DNA of 10,303 nt from Acidobacteriota bacterium (GTDB taxonomy: Bacteria > Acidobacteriota > Terriglobia > UBA7540), in the NCBI GenBank assembly GCA_021827245.1, contig JAKAWN010000237.1, positions 1 through 10,303 of the forward strand. Direction: 5' to 3'. The notes beneath the pieces are model-generated. The model did not search any database, had not been told where the DNA came from, and was given only the letters and a program-made list of their open reading frames with translations. Every line of letters starts with the position of its first letter. The stretch's first letter is position 1. Below are positions 1-6,475 of this stretch, one piece after another. The position numbers were made by a program, and so were the translations under genes.

Positions 1-128
1 TTGTCTGGACGGCCACCGTCGAGTCGATTAAGGAAAAACTCTCGCGCTGCCGCCAGACTCTGGAACAGATTCAACCCGGTTGTACGCTGCCTCGCAGCCG
101 AAAGAGGCGGAAAAGATTGCCCACTTAA
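1..128 (+). CDS. Transposase C-terminal fragment, probably IS630-like (5' end outside window)
   Basis: Reading from base 3, an open frame gives a 41-residue tail that begins VWTATVESIKEKLSRC, continues with LEQIQPGCT and ends in a very basic stretch (RSRKRRKRLP) before TAA at 126-128. The pattern 'VWTAT/S..I..K..RC...L' resembles the extreme C-terminus of DDE transposases of the IS630 group, which often end in a 'PFVWT...' segment. That is recalled family knowledge, not a search. The catalytic DDE residues would lie to the left of the window. The basic tail after PGCT may be a local extension. The element's right terminal repeat should lie between about 129 and 200, but I could not identify it without the left end. 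Another transposase family is possible. Confidence 0.5.
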   Translation, partial: VWTATVESIKEKLSRCRQTLEQIQPGCTLPRSRKRRKRLPT

Positions 129-254
129 TGCGTGGACACTACACTAGCAGGAACCATCCTTTATGGAGCGACATGCAGGCCCTGCCCCGAAGCCAAGAGG
201 CGCGCCTGTTGCAACCTCGCGCGGCCCAGAACGTCTAAATAAGATGTGAGGTGC

Positions 255-264
255 AGGGGAGAGG
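255..264 (+). promoter_or_regulatory. Ribosome binding site that favours the GTG start at 270
   Basis: AGGGGAGAGG lies five bases before GTG at 270-272, whereas the in-frame GTG at 246 has no purine-rich sequence at a suitable distance. This argues for starting the LolA-like protein at 270. The start also puts a basic n-region directly before the hydrophobic signal segment. Confidence 0.55.
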
Positions 265-269
265 CTAAG

Positions 270-1127
270 GTGTGCCGAAGTCTGAAGCGCCGAACAGAAA
301 CGCGGACAATCAAAGTCCACAAGTGGCTGGTGGCAATATGTTTCGGGCTGGCCATCTGCCTGCTTCCCCCGCGACCGGACTTGAGAGCGTCAGAAACGAA
401 TGAAGACGTCCTCGATTCTCCCCTGACTGTTTCCCAGGTTGTCAGCAGAATGGTGGAGATGAACAATCGCCGGTCAGAAGCCATCCAGAATTACACGTCT
501 TTGCGTTCCTATCACGTGGAACTGCACGGCCTGATCCACATACACGCCAACATGGAAGTCAAGATGATCTACCAAAGGTCTGGCAAGAAAGATTTTGTTA
601 TCCTTTCTGAGAGCGGCTCCGCCTTCATGTGTAACCATGTTTTGAAACGCCTGATCAAGGCCGAAAACGATGCCTCCCGCCAGGGTGAGCGCAGGCAGGT
701 ATCTATCACCCCCCGCAATTACAACTTCAAGCTGGCGGGTTACAAGCAAAATGCCCAGGGGAAGTTTTATGTCTTGGATGTCACGCCCAAAGTCAAAAGA
801 AAGTTTCTCTTCAAAGGACGCATCTGGGTCGATGCCCGGAACTTTGCCATGGTACGCATCGAAGGGCAGCCGGCGAAGACCCTTTCCTGGTGGACGCCCA
901 AAGTTAACTTTGTTTATCAATACAAGAAGGTGGGTGAATTCTGGTTTCCCGCTTTGAACAGGACCGTAACGCATGTTCGTCTCCTGGGAAATTCGCTGCT
1001 GACGATTCAATATAAGGATTATGATCTGACTCAAGTCCGCAACGTCAACCCTTACACGCCAGTGAGGTTGATCTTGAGTGACCTCATGCAGCATAGCGCT
1101 CTCATTCCGCCTTCCCCTGAGCATTGA
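270..1127 (+). CDS. Exported LolA-like outer membrane lipoprotein-sorting family protein
   Basis: The product is 285 residues from the GTG at 270, or 293 from the GTG at 246. Residues 5-18 are strongly basic. A hydrophobic stretch (about 19-33, WLVAICFGLAICLL) follows, then LRAS near 38-41, which fits a Sec signal peptide cleaved around residue 40 with export to the periplasm. The mature part is rich in alternating beta-strand patterns: KMIYQRSGKKDFVILSESG, then LDVTPKVKRKFLFKGRIWVD, then WWTPKVNFVYQYKKVGEFWFPALN. This matches the half-barrel LolA/LolB/LppX fold as seen in 'outer membrane lipoprotein-sorting protein' homologues common in Acidobacteria. There, the strand 'F.G.IWVD...FA..RIEG.PAK' is a recognisable core. 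True LolA carries lipoproteins across the periplasm. This distant homologue probably binds a hydrophobic ligand, but its cargo cannot be read from the sequence. No lipobox cysteine is seen. It appears to be transcribed alone. Confidence 0.7.
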   Translation: MCRSLKRRTETRTIKVHKWLVAICFGLAICLLPPRPDLRASETNEDVLDSPLTVSQVVSRMVEMNNRRSEAIQNYTSLRSYHVELHGLIHIHANMEVKMIYQRSGKKDFVILSESGSAFMCNHVLKRLIKAENDASRQGERRQVSITPRNYNFKLAGYKQNAQGKFYVLDVTPKVKRKFLFKGRIWVDARNFAMVRIEGQPAKTLSWWTPKVNFVYQYKKVGEFWFPALNRTVTHVRLLGNSLLTIQYKDYDLTQVRNVNPYTPVRLILSDLMQHSALIPPSPEH

Positions 1128-1210
1128 CCAGCAGGGTTGATGGCGGTCGCCCCTTGTGGACGCGGCGTCGGGGATGCTGCAATTCCCTTTTACATTTTGC
1201 TGACCTATGT

Positions 1211-1233
1211 CTGGATGTCGTTTCAATATCCAG
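1211..1233 (+). terminator. Possible hairpin downstream of the LolA-like gene
   Basis: CTGGATGT (1211-1218) pairs with ATATCCAG (1226-1233) around a 7-base loop, with one G-T wobble. It lies 83 bases after the stop codon and has no T-run behind it, so it is weak as an intrinsic terminator. The rest of the 1128-1340 gap shows no gene that I can support. Confidence 0.2.
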
Positions 1234-1340
1234 GGAGGGTGCCGCCACGAAGAGCCGAATGGTCCCATACATGATCGGCCGGGTCGCGTTCTTTCCGGCT
1301 CGTTGCGATTGCGTTCAGATGGGGGCTCAATTGCGATACA

Positions 1341-2240
1341 ATGGCTAGCGCTATGGGTTCGCCAAAGGACAAGCTACTTGCTTTCAAGCCGCAGCATTCC
1401 TTTTTTGTCGGCATTGACTCCGACGGTTGCGTGTTCGATTCCATGGAGATCAAGCACAAGGAATGCTTTATTCCCAACATCATCAAGTACTGGAAGCTCC
1501 AGGCCATCTCGAAATACGCACGCGCCGCGGCGGAGTTTGTGAACCTCTATTCGAAATGGCGGGGAAGCAATCGCTTTCCGGCGCTCACCAAGACTTTCGA
1601 GTTGCTCCGTGACTGGCCGGAGCCGATGCGGCGAGGCGTCAAGATTCCCGAGGTTCCCACGCTGCAGGCCTGGATTGATTCCGGCCAGCCGCTTGGCAAT
1701 CCCACGCTCGAGTCTGAAGTTGCCAAAACGCACGATCCGGTGCTGGAACACACTCTAGAGTGGAGCAAAGCCGTCAACCGCGCCATCGCCGATATGGTCG
1801 AGGGTGTGCCGCCCTTTCCTTTTTTCCGGGAGTGTGCGGAAAAGCTCCAGAGTCAAACGGACATCATTTGCGTTTCCGCGACGCCCGGCGAGGCTCTTGA
1901 ACGTGAATGGCGCGAGCACGACATCGCGAAATACGCGGCGGTCATCGCGGGACAGGAAATGGGAAGCAAGAAAGAACATCTCAGGTTGACGGCGAACGGC
2001 AAGTATAAGAAAGATTGCGTCCTGATGGTCGGTGATGCTCCGGGCGATCTTGCCGCCGCCCGCGCCAACAATGCGCTCTTTTATCCCGTCAATCCCGGCC
2101 ACGAGGAAGAGTCGTGGCAGCGCTTCCATGATGAGGCGATTGACCGCTTCCTCAACGGCAACTACGCCGGAGATTACGAAGCATCGCTAATCGCGGAATT
2201 CCAGAAGCTCCTGCCCGAAACACCACCCTGGAAGAAATAA
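1341..2240 (+). CDS. HAD-superfamily hydrolase (probable phosphatase or phosphoglycolate-phosphatase-like enzyme)
   Basis: The 299-residue protein shows all four HAD motifs. Motif I is GIDSDGCVFDS with nucleophile D26 and acid/base D28. Motif II is the serine in ICVSATPG (S179). Motif III is a lysine in GSKKEH (K210 or K211). Motif IV is GDAPGD (D232 and D236), which would bind Mg2+. Residues about 40-160 between motifs I and II form a long, mostly helical insert, as expected for a C1 cap that sets substrate choice. The enzyme should be cytosolic, since no signal peptide is seen. The extended cap containing 'EFVNLYSKWRGSNRFPAL' is one I associate with uncharacterised HAD proteins of Acidobacteria and Planctomycetes. 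The substrate is unknown; a sugar phosphate is a guess. The start is uncertain: ATG at 1341 and in-frame ATG at 1353 both lack a good Shine-Dalgarno sequence, and the domain begins near residue 18 either way. The gene stands alone and faces the minus-strand flavin oxidoreductase gene. Confidence 0.8.
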   Translation: MASAMGSPKDKLLAFKPQHSFFVGIDSDGCVFDSMEIKHKECFIPNIIKYWKLQAISKYARAAAEFVNLYSKWRGSNRFPALTKTFELLRDWPEPMRRGVKIPEVPTLQAWIDSGQPLGNPTLESEVAKTHDPVLEHTLEWSKAVNRAIADMVEGVPPFPFFRECAEKLQSQTDIICVSATPGEALEREWREHDIAKYAAVIAGQEMGSKKEHLRLTANGKYKKDCVLMVGDAPGDLAAARANNALFYPVNPGHEEESWQRFHDEAIDRFLNGNYAGDYEASLIAEFQKLLPETPPWKK

Positions 2241-2285
2241 GGGCGGCTCCGCGTGCTGCAGTGAGTGAGGTATGGGCGTGGGCTA

Positions 2286-2308
2286 CACATGGCGCGCGAT
2301 GCCATGTG
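2286..2308. terminator. Perfect hairpin between convergent genes
   Basis: CACATGGC (2286-2293) and GCCATGTG (2301-2308) form an 8-bp perfect stem with a 7-base loop. It sits 45 bases after the HAD stop codon and about 105 bases past the end of the opposing flavin oxidoreductase gene. It could serve as a terminator on both strands, but no T-run follows it on either strand. Confidence 0.35.
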
Positions 2309-2326
2309 GTGGCTTGGAACTCTGGC

Positions 2327-2345
2327 CCTGGCAAGTCCCGCCAGG
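2327..2345. terminator. Second perfect hairpin in the convergent gap
   Basis: CCTGGC (2327-2332) and GCCAGG (2340-2345) form a 6-bp stem with a 7-base loop, 18 bases beyond the first hairpin. Two tandem hairpins in a 173-bp gap between converging genes suggest transcription ends here, although the usual T-run is missing. Confidence 0.3.
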
Positions 2346-2413
2346 TGACGCCCAGTATTTTCCGCCAACTGCGCACCTCGTCAAAATGGCGATGCGTCGC
2401 CCTCGGGGACTTG

Positions 2414-3895
2414 CTACAGCTTTTTCTGCGCCGCGGCCATGCGGGCGGCCGCGCGTGCCTCTTTCATAATTGCGCCATAGCCTTCTTTATCAAAGGGGGG
2501 GCAGCCGGTGGGGAATTGTCCGAGCGAGTTGTTCTTCGACCGCATGAGATACGTGCAGTAGGAGAGCGTCTTGCACGTGCGCAGAGGATCGAGTTCTGCT
2601 CTTGCGAGCGCCTCGCGCGGCAAGTTTGGGTAGGCAAGCATGGCCCGCCCCAGGCCTGCCAGCGTTGTCCGATGCAGCTTGAGGTTGGCGGCTGCGGCAT
2701 GGATCAGGAAGTGACGCAGCCAGCTATAGCCAGTTCCGACCACGGCAAGATCGGGATAGGCTTGCTGGACTTGGGCGGTGGCGGAAAAATGCCTGGCCAC
2801 ACCCAGCAACGGGTGTTCTGGCGTTTCATAGTAGCCTTCGTTGGGCTTGTCAAACGGCCGACCGATATGCGGGTTGGCGTAAGGGATTCCCATCGAGACA
2901 TTCACAAGCCTGATTCCTGCCTGCTTCAGCCAGCCGATAAATTGCAATGGTTCCGAAAGGTCCATGCGCGAAGGATCGTTCGGGTCTGTGCCGAAGCCGA
3001 AGTTGTATGGCTTTGGATAATCACGTGGCACTCCTGCTGAATTTTCCGTGCTCATGGCGTAAGGGATGCCGTCGTAGACGCCCAACCGCACTGCAAGCAG
3101 GAAGTCGTCCCCAACCTGTTTGCGAATCTTGTCCACGACATTCAGCGTAAATCTCGCCCGGTTTGCGAGCGAACCGCCGTAGGTGCCCCTACGCGCGCGC
3201 GCACCGATCAGTTCCGAGAGCAAATATCCGTGCGTCATTTTGAGGTCGACGCCATCGAAACCAATTTCGCGCGCAAGGATCGCGGCTTCGAGGAAACGGT
3301 CCTCAAGCGCAGCAAGATATTCGTCGCTGGCGAGCTCGGGGAAAATATCTCGCGGCGGCAAATCGGCGCGACTGACAAGCGGGTAGGGATCAAGAACGGG
3401 ATGCCGGGTAGCAACCTTCTGCTTCTCGAAAGAGTACCGACCGGAATGCGTGAGTTGCAAGACTGTGACAAGATCATCGCAGGCGCTGAATTCACACTGG
3501 TGAGTTTCACGGCACTCGCGAAGCAGTTTTGCGAGCCCCTTTGCAGAGCCCGGATGGATCCAGAGTTGGCGGGGATTGGCGCGTCCTTCGGGAACCACTG
3601 CACAAGCTTCAAACCAGATCAGTTTGGCTCCGCCCGCACCAAACCGCTGATAGCGACGAAAAGTCAGCGCGCCGGGATTGCCGTCGAGGTCCCCGTCGCA
3701 ACCTTCCATCGGATGGACGGCAAGAGAATTTCCTATCCGCCAGGTCTTTCCTCCTTGGCTTCTGATCTCGACAGGACGCGAGAGAATACTGCGGACTTCT
3801 TCGCGATCTTCGATCAGGGAAAGGTCAACACCCAACTGCGCGGCGTGGCCCCGAAGGTCTGCTAAGGTCTTGTAATGGAAATACTGTCTGAGCAC
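2414..3895 (-). CDS. NADH:flavin oxidoreductase, Old Yellow Enzyme family (OYE-like TIM barrel)
   Basis: The 493-residue protein has the hallmarks of the FMN-dependent OYE family: 'LQLTHSGR' (residues 147-153), 'GFDGVDLKMTHGYLLSEL' (212-229) and 'RRGTYGGSLANRARF' (235-249, the Y-G-G-S-x-x-N-R signature). It also has 'AVRLGVYDG' (268-276) and 'VVGTGYSW' (385-392), which lie where the FMN phosphate site is expected. Such enzymes reduce activated C=C bonds using NAD(P)H. At the substrate-binding pair (His191/Asn194 in yeast OYE1) this protein has Lys219/His222. Cysteines C441, C447 and C465 lie in the C-terminal tail with spacing unlike the 4Fe-4S motif of 2,4-dienoyl-CoA reductases, and no second NAD-binding domain follows, so it is a single-domain member. 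The start is GTG at 3895-3893. It has no clear ribosome site but lies one base after the M50 stop codon, which suggests translational coupling, and 'YFHYKTLADLRG' near the N-terminus fits the family. The physiological substrate is unknown. Confidence 0.85.
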   Translation of the reverse strand: MLRQYFHYKTLADLRGHAAQLGVDLSLIEDREEVRSILSRPVEIRSQGGKTWRIGNSLAVHPMEGCDGDLDGNPGALTFRRYQRFGAGGAKLIWFEACAVVPEGRANPRQLWIHPGSAKGLAKLLRECRETHQCEFSACDDLVTVLQLTHSGRYSFEKQKVATRHPVLDPYPLVSRADLPPRDIFPELASDEYLAALEDRFLEAAILAREIGFDGVDLKMTHGYLLSELIGARARRGTYGGSLANRARFTLNVVDKIRKQVGDDFLLAVRLGVYDGIPYAMSTENSAGVPRDYPKPYNFGFGTDPNDPSRMDLSEPLQFIGWLKQAGIRLVNVSMGIPYANPHIGRPFDKPNEGYYETPEHPLLGVARHFSATAQVQQAYPDLAVVGTGYSWLRHFLIHAAAANLKLHRTTLAGLGRAMLAYPNLPREALARAELDPLRTCKTLSYCTYLMRSKNNSLGQFPTGCPPFDKEGYGAIMKEARAAARMAAAQKKL

Positions 3896-3896
3896 T

Positions 3897-5039
3897 TTAG
3901 ATGATTGTGTCAGAAGACGGACCTACGGCGTTCTTTTCTCGCTGATCACGCGTTTTGCGGTCTGCCTGGCGCAGCGCTGAGTGAATGGAGAGAAACTCAC
4001 CCACATTGTTCAGGGTCAGCAGGCCGACCAGGCGCCCTTCATGCTCGACGGGAAGAGAGCGGGTATTGCATTCCCGGATCAGAGCAAGAGCATGGTCCAG
4101 CCTCTCACGAGGATCGATAGTCGCGATATCGCGTCGCATGGAGTCGCGAACGCGCGTCTCGGGACCTGTCTGCGCAAGGCTTCGCGTCATGTCTTCCCGG
4201 GTGAGCAGCCCAAGAACGTGATCACCGAACACCACAGGAAAATCCTCCCGCCATCCCGCCAATACGTGGTCCACCGCATTTCCCAGCGTCTCGTCCGGCT
4301 GCAGCGTGTGAACATCCCGCAACATGATGTGCTGCACGGGTATGTCGCCCACCGAAAGATGCATTTTGGCCATAGAGGCTTCCTGTTCAGCGCCCGTCCA
4401 GACAAACAAGGCGATAAAGATCAGGAACGGATCGGTAAAGAGGCCGGCAAGACCAAAGACGCAAGCTATTCCCTGGCCGATGCGCGCGGAGATGCGCGTG
4501 GCCCGGCTGTACTCAACCCGAGTGGCAAGCAGGGAACGCAACACCCGGCCTCCGTCCATGGGAAAAGCCGGGATCATGTTGAATGCGACCAGCCAGAGAT
4601 TCACGATCATCAACTTGGTGACGAAATTCCCGTCGAATGACAGCAACTGGTCAAAGCTGACCATTCCGCCAGACGACACAATCGCGAGATAGAGCAAGCC
4701 GGCGATGGCGATGTTCACCGCCGGACCAGCAAGAGCAACCCAAAGCTCCTGAATCGGGTCGTCTGGCATTCGTTCAAGCCGCGCCAGTCCCCCAATGGGG
4801 AGCAGGGTAATATCACGCGTTCGGACTCCAAAGCGGTGTGCTGTTAAGGCGTGCCCGAGTTCGTGAAGGGTGATGCATCCAAAGATGACGAACACGAAGA
4901 GGGCCCCGTAAAGCGCTGCCGTAAGGCTGTGGCCGTTCGACCAATTCAGGAAAAGAATGAAGGCGATGAGCAGCCAGAAGGTCGCGTGAACGTAAAGGCC
5001 AATCCCTGCAATCTCTCCGATTTTCCATGACCAACGCAT
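3897..5039 (-). CDS. Site-2 protease family (M50) intramembrane zinc metalloprotease with two CBS domains
   Basis: From the ATG at 5039 the protein has 380 residues. The N-terminal half is a membrane protease. A segment at 15-32 is followed by a second (41-58) that ends in the zinc site HELGH (H59, E60, H63). More membrane segments follow around 100-123 and 140-158, and the third zinc ligand lies in FPMDGGRVL (D162). The final membrane segment is near 188-215. The C-terminal half holds two CBS repeats, about 232-290 ('VQHIMLRDVHTLQPDETLGNA') and 295-352 ('VRDSMRRDIATIDPRERLDHA'), which in this family are thought to sense adenine nucleotides. Such proteases cut membrane-anchored substrates such as anti-sigma factors or signal peptides; the target here is unknown. 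The frame stays open to 5159, but I reject those 40 extra residues because conserved sequence starts at MRWSWKIG and a promoter-like site lies at 5077-5104. The flavin oxidoreductase follows one base downstream. Confidence 0.88.
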   Translation of the reverse strand: MRWSWKIGEIAGIGLYVHATFWLLIAFILFLNWSNGHSLTAALYGALFVFVIFGCITLHELGHALTAHRFGVRTRDITLLPIGGLARLERMPDDPIQELWVALAGPAVNIAIAGLLYLAIVSSGGMVSFDQLLSFDGNFVTKLMIVNLWLVAFNMIPAFPMDGGRVLRSLLATRVEYSRATRISARIGQGIACVFGLAGLFTDPFLIFIALFVWTGAEQEASMAKMHLSVGDIPVQHIMLRDVHTLQPDETLGNAVDHVLAGWREDFPVVFGDHVLGLLTREDMTRSLAQTGPETRVRDSMRRDIATIDPRERLDHALALIRECNTRSLPVEHEGRLVGLLTLNNVGEFLSIHSALRQADRKTRDQREKNAVGPSSDTII

Positions 5040-5076
5040 ATTTTCCAACCGCGTGCAGGAGACTGGCTGAGAGATC

Positions 5077-5104
5077 AGTGTATCCAGTCCTCTCGTAAAG
5101 TTAA
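5077..5104 (-). promoter_or_regulatory. Candidate promoter for the M50 protease / flavin oxidoreductase pair
   Basis: On the minus strand, TTAACT (5104-5099) and TACACT (5082-5077) are separated by 16 bases, each matching four of six bases of the sigma-70 consensus. Transcription would begin near 5070, about 30 bases before the ATG at 5039. This supports the shorter protein and would exclude an ATG at 5159. It is a consensus match by eye only. Confidence 0.3.
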
Positions 5105-5115
5105 CACTGGTGAGC

Positions 5116-5160
5116 AGCTTGCGGCAAGCTATGCTTGCCGGTATCTTGCGGCTGGGCAAG
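5116..5160. repeat. Cluster of inverted CTTGC/GCAAG half-sites in the divergent control region
   Basis: Within 45 bases there are five half-sites: CTTGC at 5118-5122, 5134-5138 and 5145-5149, and GCAAG at 5124-5128 and 5156-5160. They make overlapping inverted repeats: AGCTTGC-G-GCAAGCT (5116-5130), GGCAAGC-TAT-GCTTGCC (5123-5139) and CTTGC-N6-GCAAG (5145-5160). The cluster lies just upstream of the candidate M50 promoter and about 120 bases before the aminotransferase start. An operator for a dimeric regulator, or alternative RNA hairpins in a leader, are both possible. No regulator gene is visible nearby. Confidence 0.4.
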
Positions 5161-5230
5161 TGCAGGATGACACCCCCGCGCCACCTTGAGGAATTTCCCA
5201 GTTGATATGGGACTTATTTTCGCCAGCTTC

Positions 5231-5259
5231 TTCCGTTCGCAACGCAAACAGTTTACACT
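5231..5259 (+). promoter_or_regulatory. Weak candidate promoter for the aminotransferase operon
   Basis: TACACT (5254-5259) matches four of six bases of a -10 box and lies 21 bases before the ATG at 5280. The hexamer 17 bases upstream, TTCCGT (5231-5236), is a poor -35. The only support is position, the -10-like box and the canonical spacing. Confidence 0.2.
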
Positions 5260-5279
5260 TGGCTCTTCAGGGGTTTTCA

Positions 5280-6467
5280 ATGCTGAAAGAAAAACGAAAA
5301 CTGCAGCTTGCTGAACGTATGACCCATCTGGGGAACGAAGGCGCCTTCGATGTACTGGTTCGCGCAAGGGCGCTGGAGGCAAAGGGGAAAGAGATCGTCC
5401 ACCTGGAAATCGGCGAGCCAGATTTCCCGACTGCTCCCAACATTGTTGACGCCGCCAAGCGCGCGCTTGAGCAGGGATGGACCCATTACGGCCCTCCGGC
5501 TGGTTTTCCGGAGCTGCGGCAGGCCGTGGCAGAAGACGTTGGCCGGCGGCGCGGAATCTCTGTTGATCCTTCCGGGGTCGTCATTACGCCCGGGGCGAAG
5601 CCGATTATGTTTTACACGATTCTCGCCTTGGTCGAGCCCGACGACGAGGTGCTTTACCCGGACCCCGGTTTTCCCATTTACGCGTCGATGATCAATTTCG
5701 TGGGTGGCACGGCGGTTCCCTACAAGCTGGTGGAAGAGCGCGACTTCGATATCGATGTTAAAGAGATCGTGGGTAAGATCAGCGACCGTACGCGGCTGAT
5801 GATTCTCAACTCGCCCAACAATCCCACGGGCGGCATCGTCAGCCGTTCGGAAATGGAAACACTGGCAGATGCTTTGAAGGAACACGACGTGACGGTTCTT
5901 TCAGACGAGATTTACAGCCGGCTGATTTACGACGGTGACCAGGTGAGCCCGGCTGCCTTTCCAGAGTTGCGAGACCGCGTTATTATTCTCGACGGATTTT
6001 CCAAGACCTATGCTATGACGGGGTGGCGGCTGGGTTACGGGGTGATGCGCCCGGACCTGGCGCAGCAAATCGCGCTCCTGATGACGAATTCGAATTCATG
6101 CACGGCGAGCTTTACCCAGATGGCCGGCGTGGAAGCGTTGCGCGGCGACCAGGGTTCAGTTGACGCGATGCTGGCTGAATTCCGCCGGCGGCGCGAAGTG
6201 ATCGTGAAAGGATTGAACCAGATCCCGGGATTTCAATGCCGGAAGCCTCGTGGCGCTTTTTATGCTTTTCCAAACATCAAGGGAACCAGGAAGGTTGCAC
6301 GCGATCTCGCGGACGCCCTATTAAATGAAGCCGGGGTGGCATGCCTGGCGGGAACGGCCTTCGGCGAACGGGGCGAAGGTTATCTCCGCTTTTCCTTTGC
6401 CAATTCTGTTGAGAACATTGAGAAAGCTCTCGAACGCATTAATGGCTGGATCAGACAGAATACGTGA
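5280..6467 (+). CDS. PLP-dependent class I/II aminotransferase (aspartate aminotransferase-like)
   Basis: The protein is 395 residues from ATG 5280, which is preceded by AGGGG (5270-5274) at five bases. The frame is open upstream to 5202, but without a ribosome site or conserved sequence. Fold-type I features are clear: 'HLEIGEPDFPTAP' (41-53), 'THYGPPAGFPELR' (68-80), 'NSPNNPTGG' with the cofactor-binding Asn N181, 'LSDEIYS' with D209 and Y212, and 'SKTYAMTGWRLGYG' with the Schiff-base lysine K242. 'LRFSFAN' carries R370, which binds the substrate carboxylate. The subgroup resembles archaeal/Thermus-type aminotransferases with broad use of aspartate, alanine or related amino acids with 2-oxoglutarate. 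The exact substrate cannot be decided from motifs. No signal peptide is seen, so it is cytosolic. The stop codon overlaps or lies just before the start of the hydroxyacid dehydrogenase, so the two are probably co-transcribed and translated in coupled fashion. Confidence 0.9.
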   Translation: MLKEKRKLQLAERMTHLGNEGAFDVLVRARALEAKGKEIVHLEIGEPDFPTAPNIVDAAKRALEQGWTHYGPPAGFPELRQAVAEDVGRRRGISVDPSGVVITPGAKPIMFYTILALVEPDDEVLYPDPGFPIYASMINFVGGTAVPYKLVEERDFDIDVKEIVGKISDRTRLMILNSPNNPTGGIVSRSEMETLADALKEHDVTVLSDEIYSRLIYDGDQVSPAAFPELRDRVIILDGFSKTYAMTGWRLGYGVMRPDLAQQIALLMTNSNSCTASFTQMAGVEALRGDQGSVDAMLAEFRRRREVIVKGLNQIPGFQCRKPRGAFYAFPNIKGTRKVARDLADALLNEAGVACLAGTAFGERGEGYLRFSFANSVENIEKALERINGWIRQNT

Positions 6468-6475
6468 CGAGCTTT

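Noticed and set aside
474..1268. Long minus-strand open frame (264 residues) opposite the LolA-like gene
   Set aside because: It overlaps a plus-strand gene with a signal peptide and recognisable fold, has no recognisable domain and no ribosome site, and reads as an antisense shadow.
2261..3040. Plus-strand open frame of 259 residues opposite the flavin oxidoreductase
   Set aside because: The minus strand carries clear Old Yellow Enzyme motifs across the same bases; the plus frame has no domain pattern.
3981..4640. Plus-strand open frame of 219 residues opposite the M50 protease
   Set aside because: The minus strand has HELGH, the DGG motif and CBS repeats; the plus frame is an antisense shadow.
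5040..5159. N-terminal extension of the M50 protease to 5159
   Set aside because: The extra 40 residues are not family-like, they cover the half-site cluster and a promoter-like site, and conserved sequence starts at MRWSW (5039).
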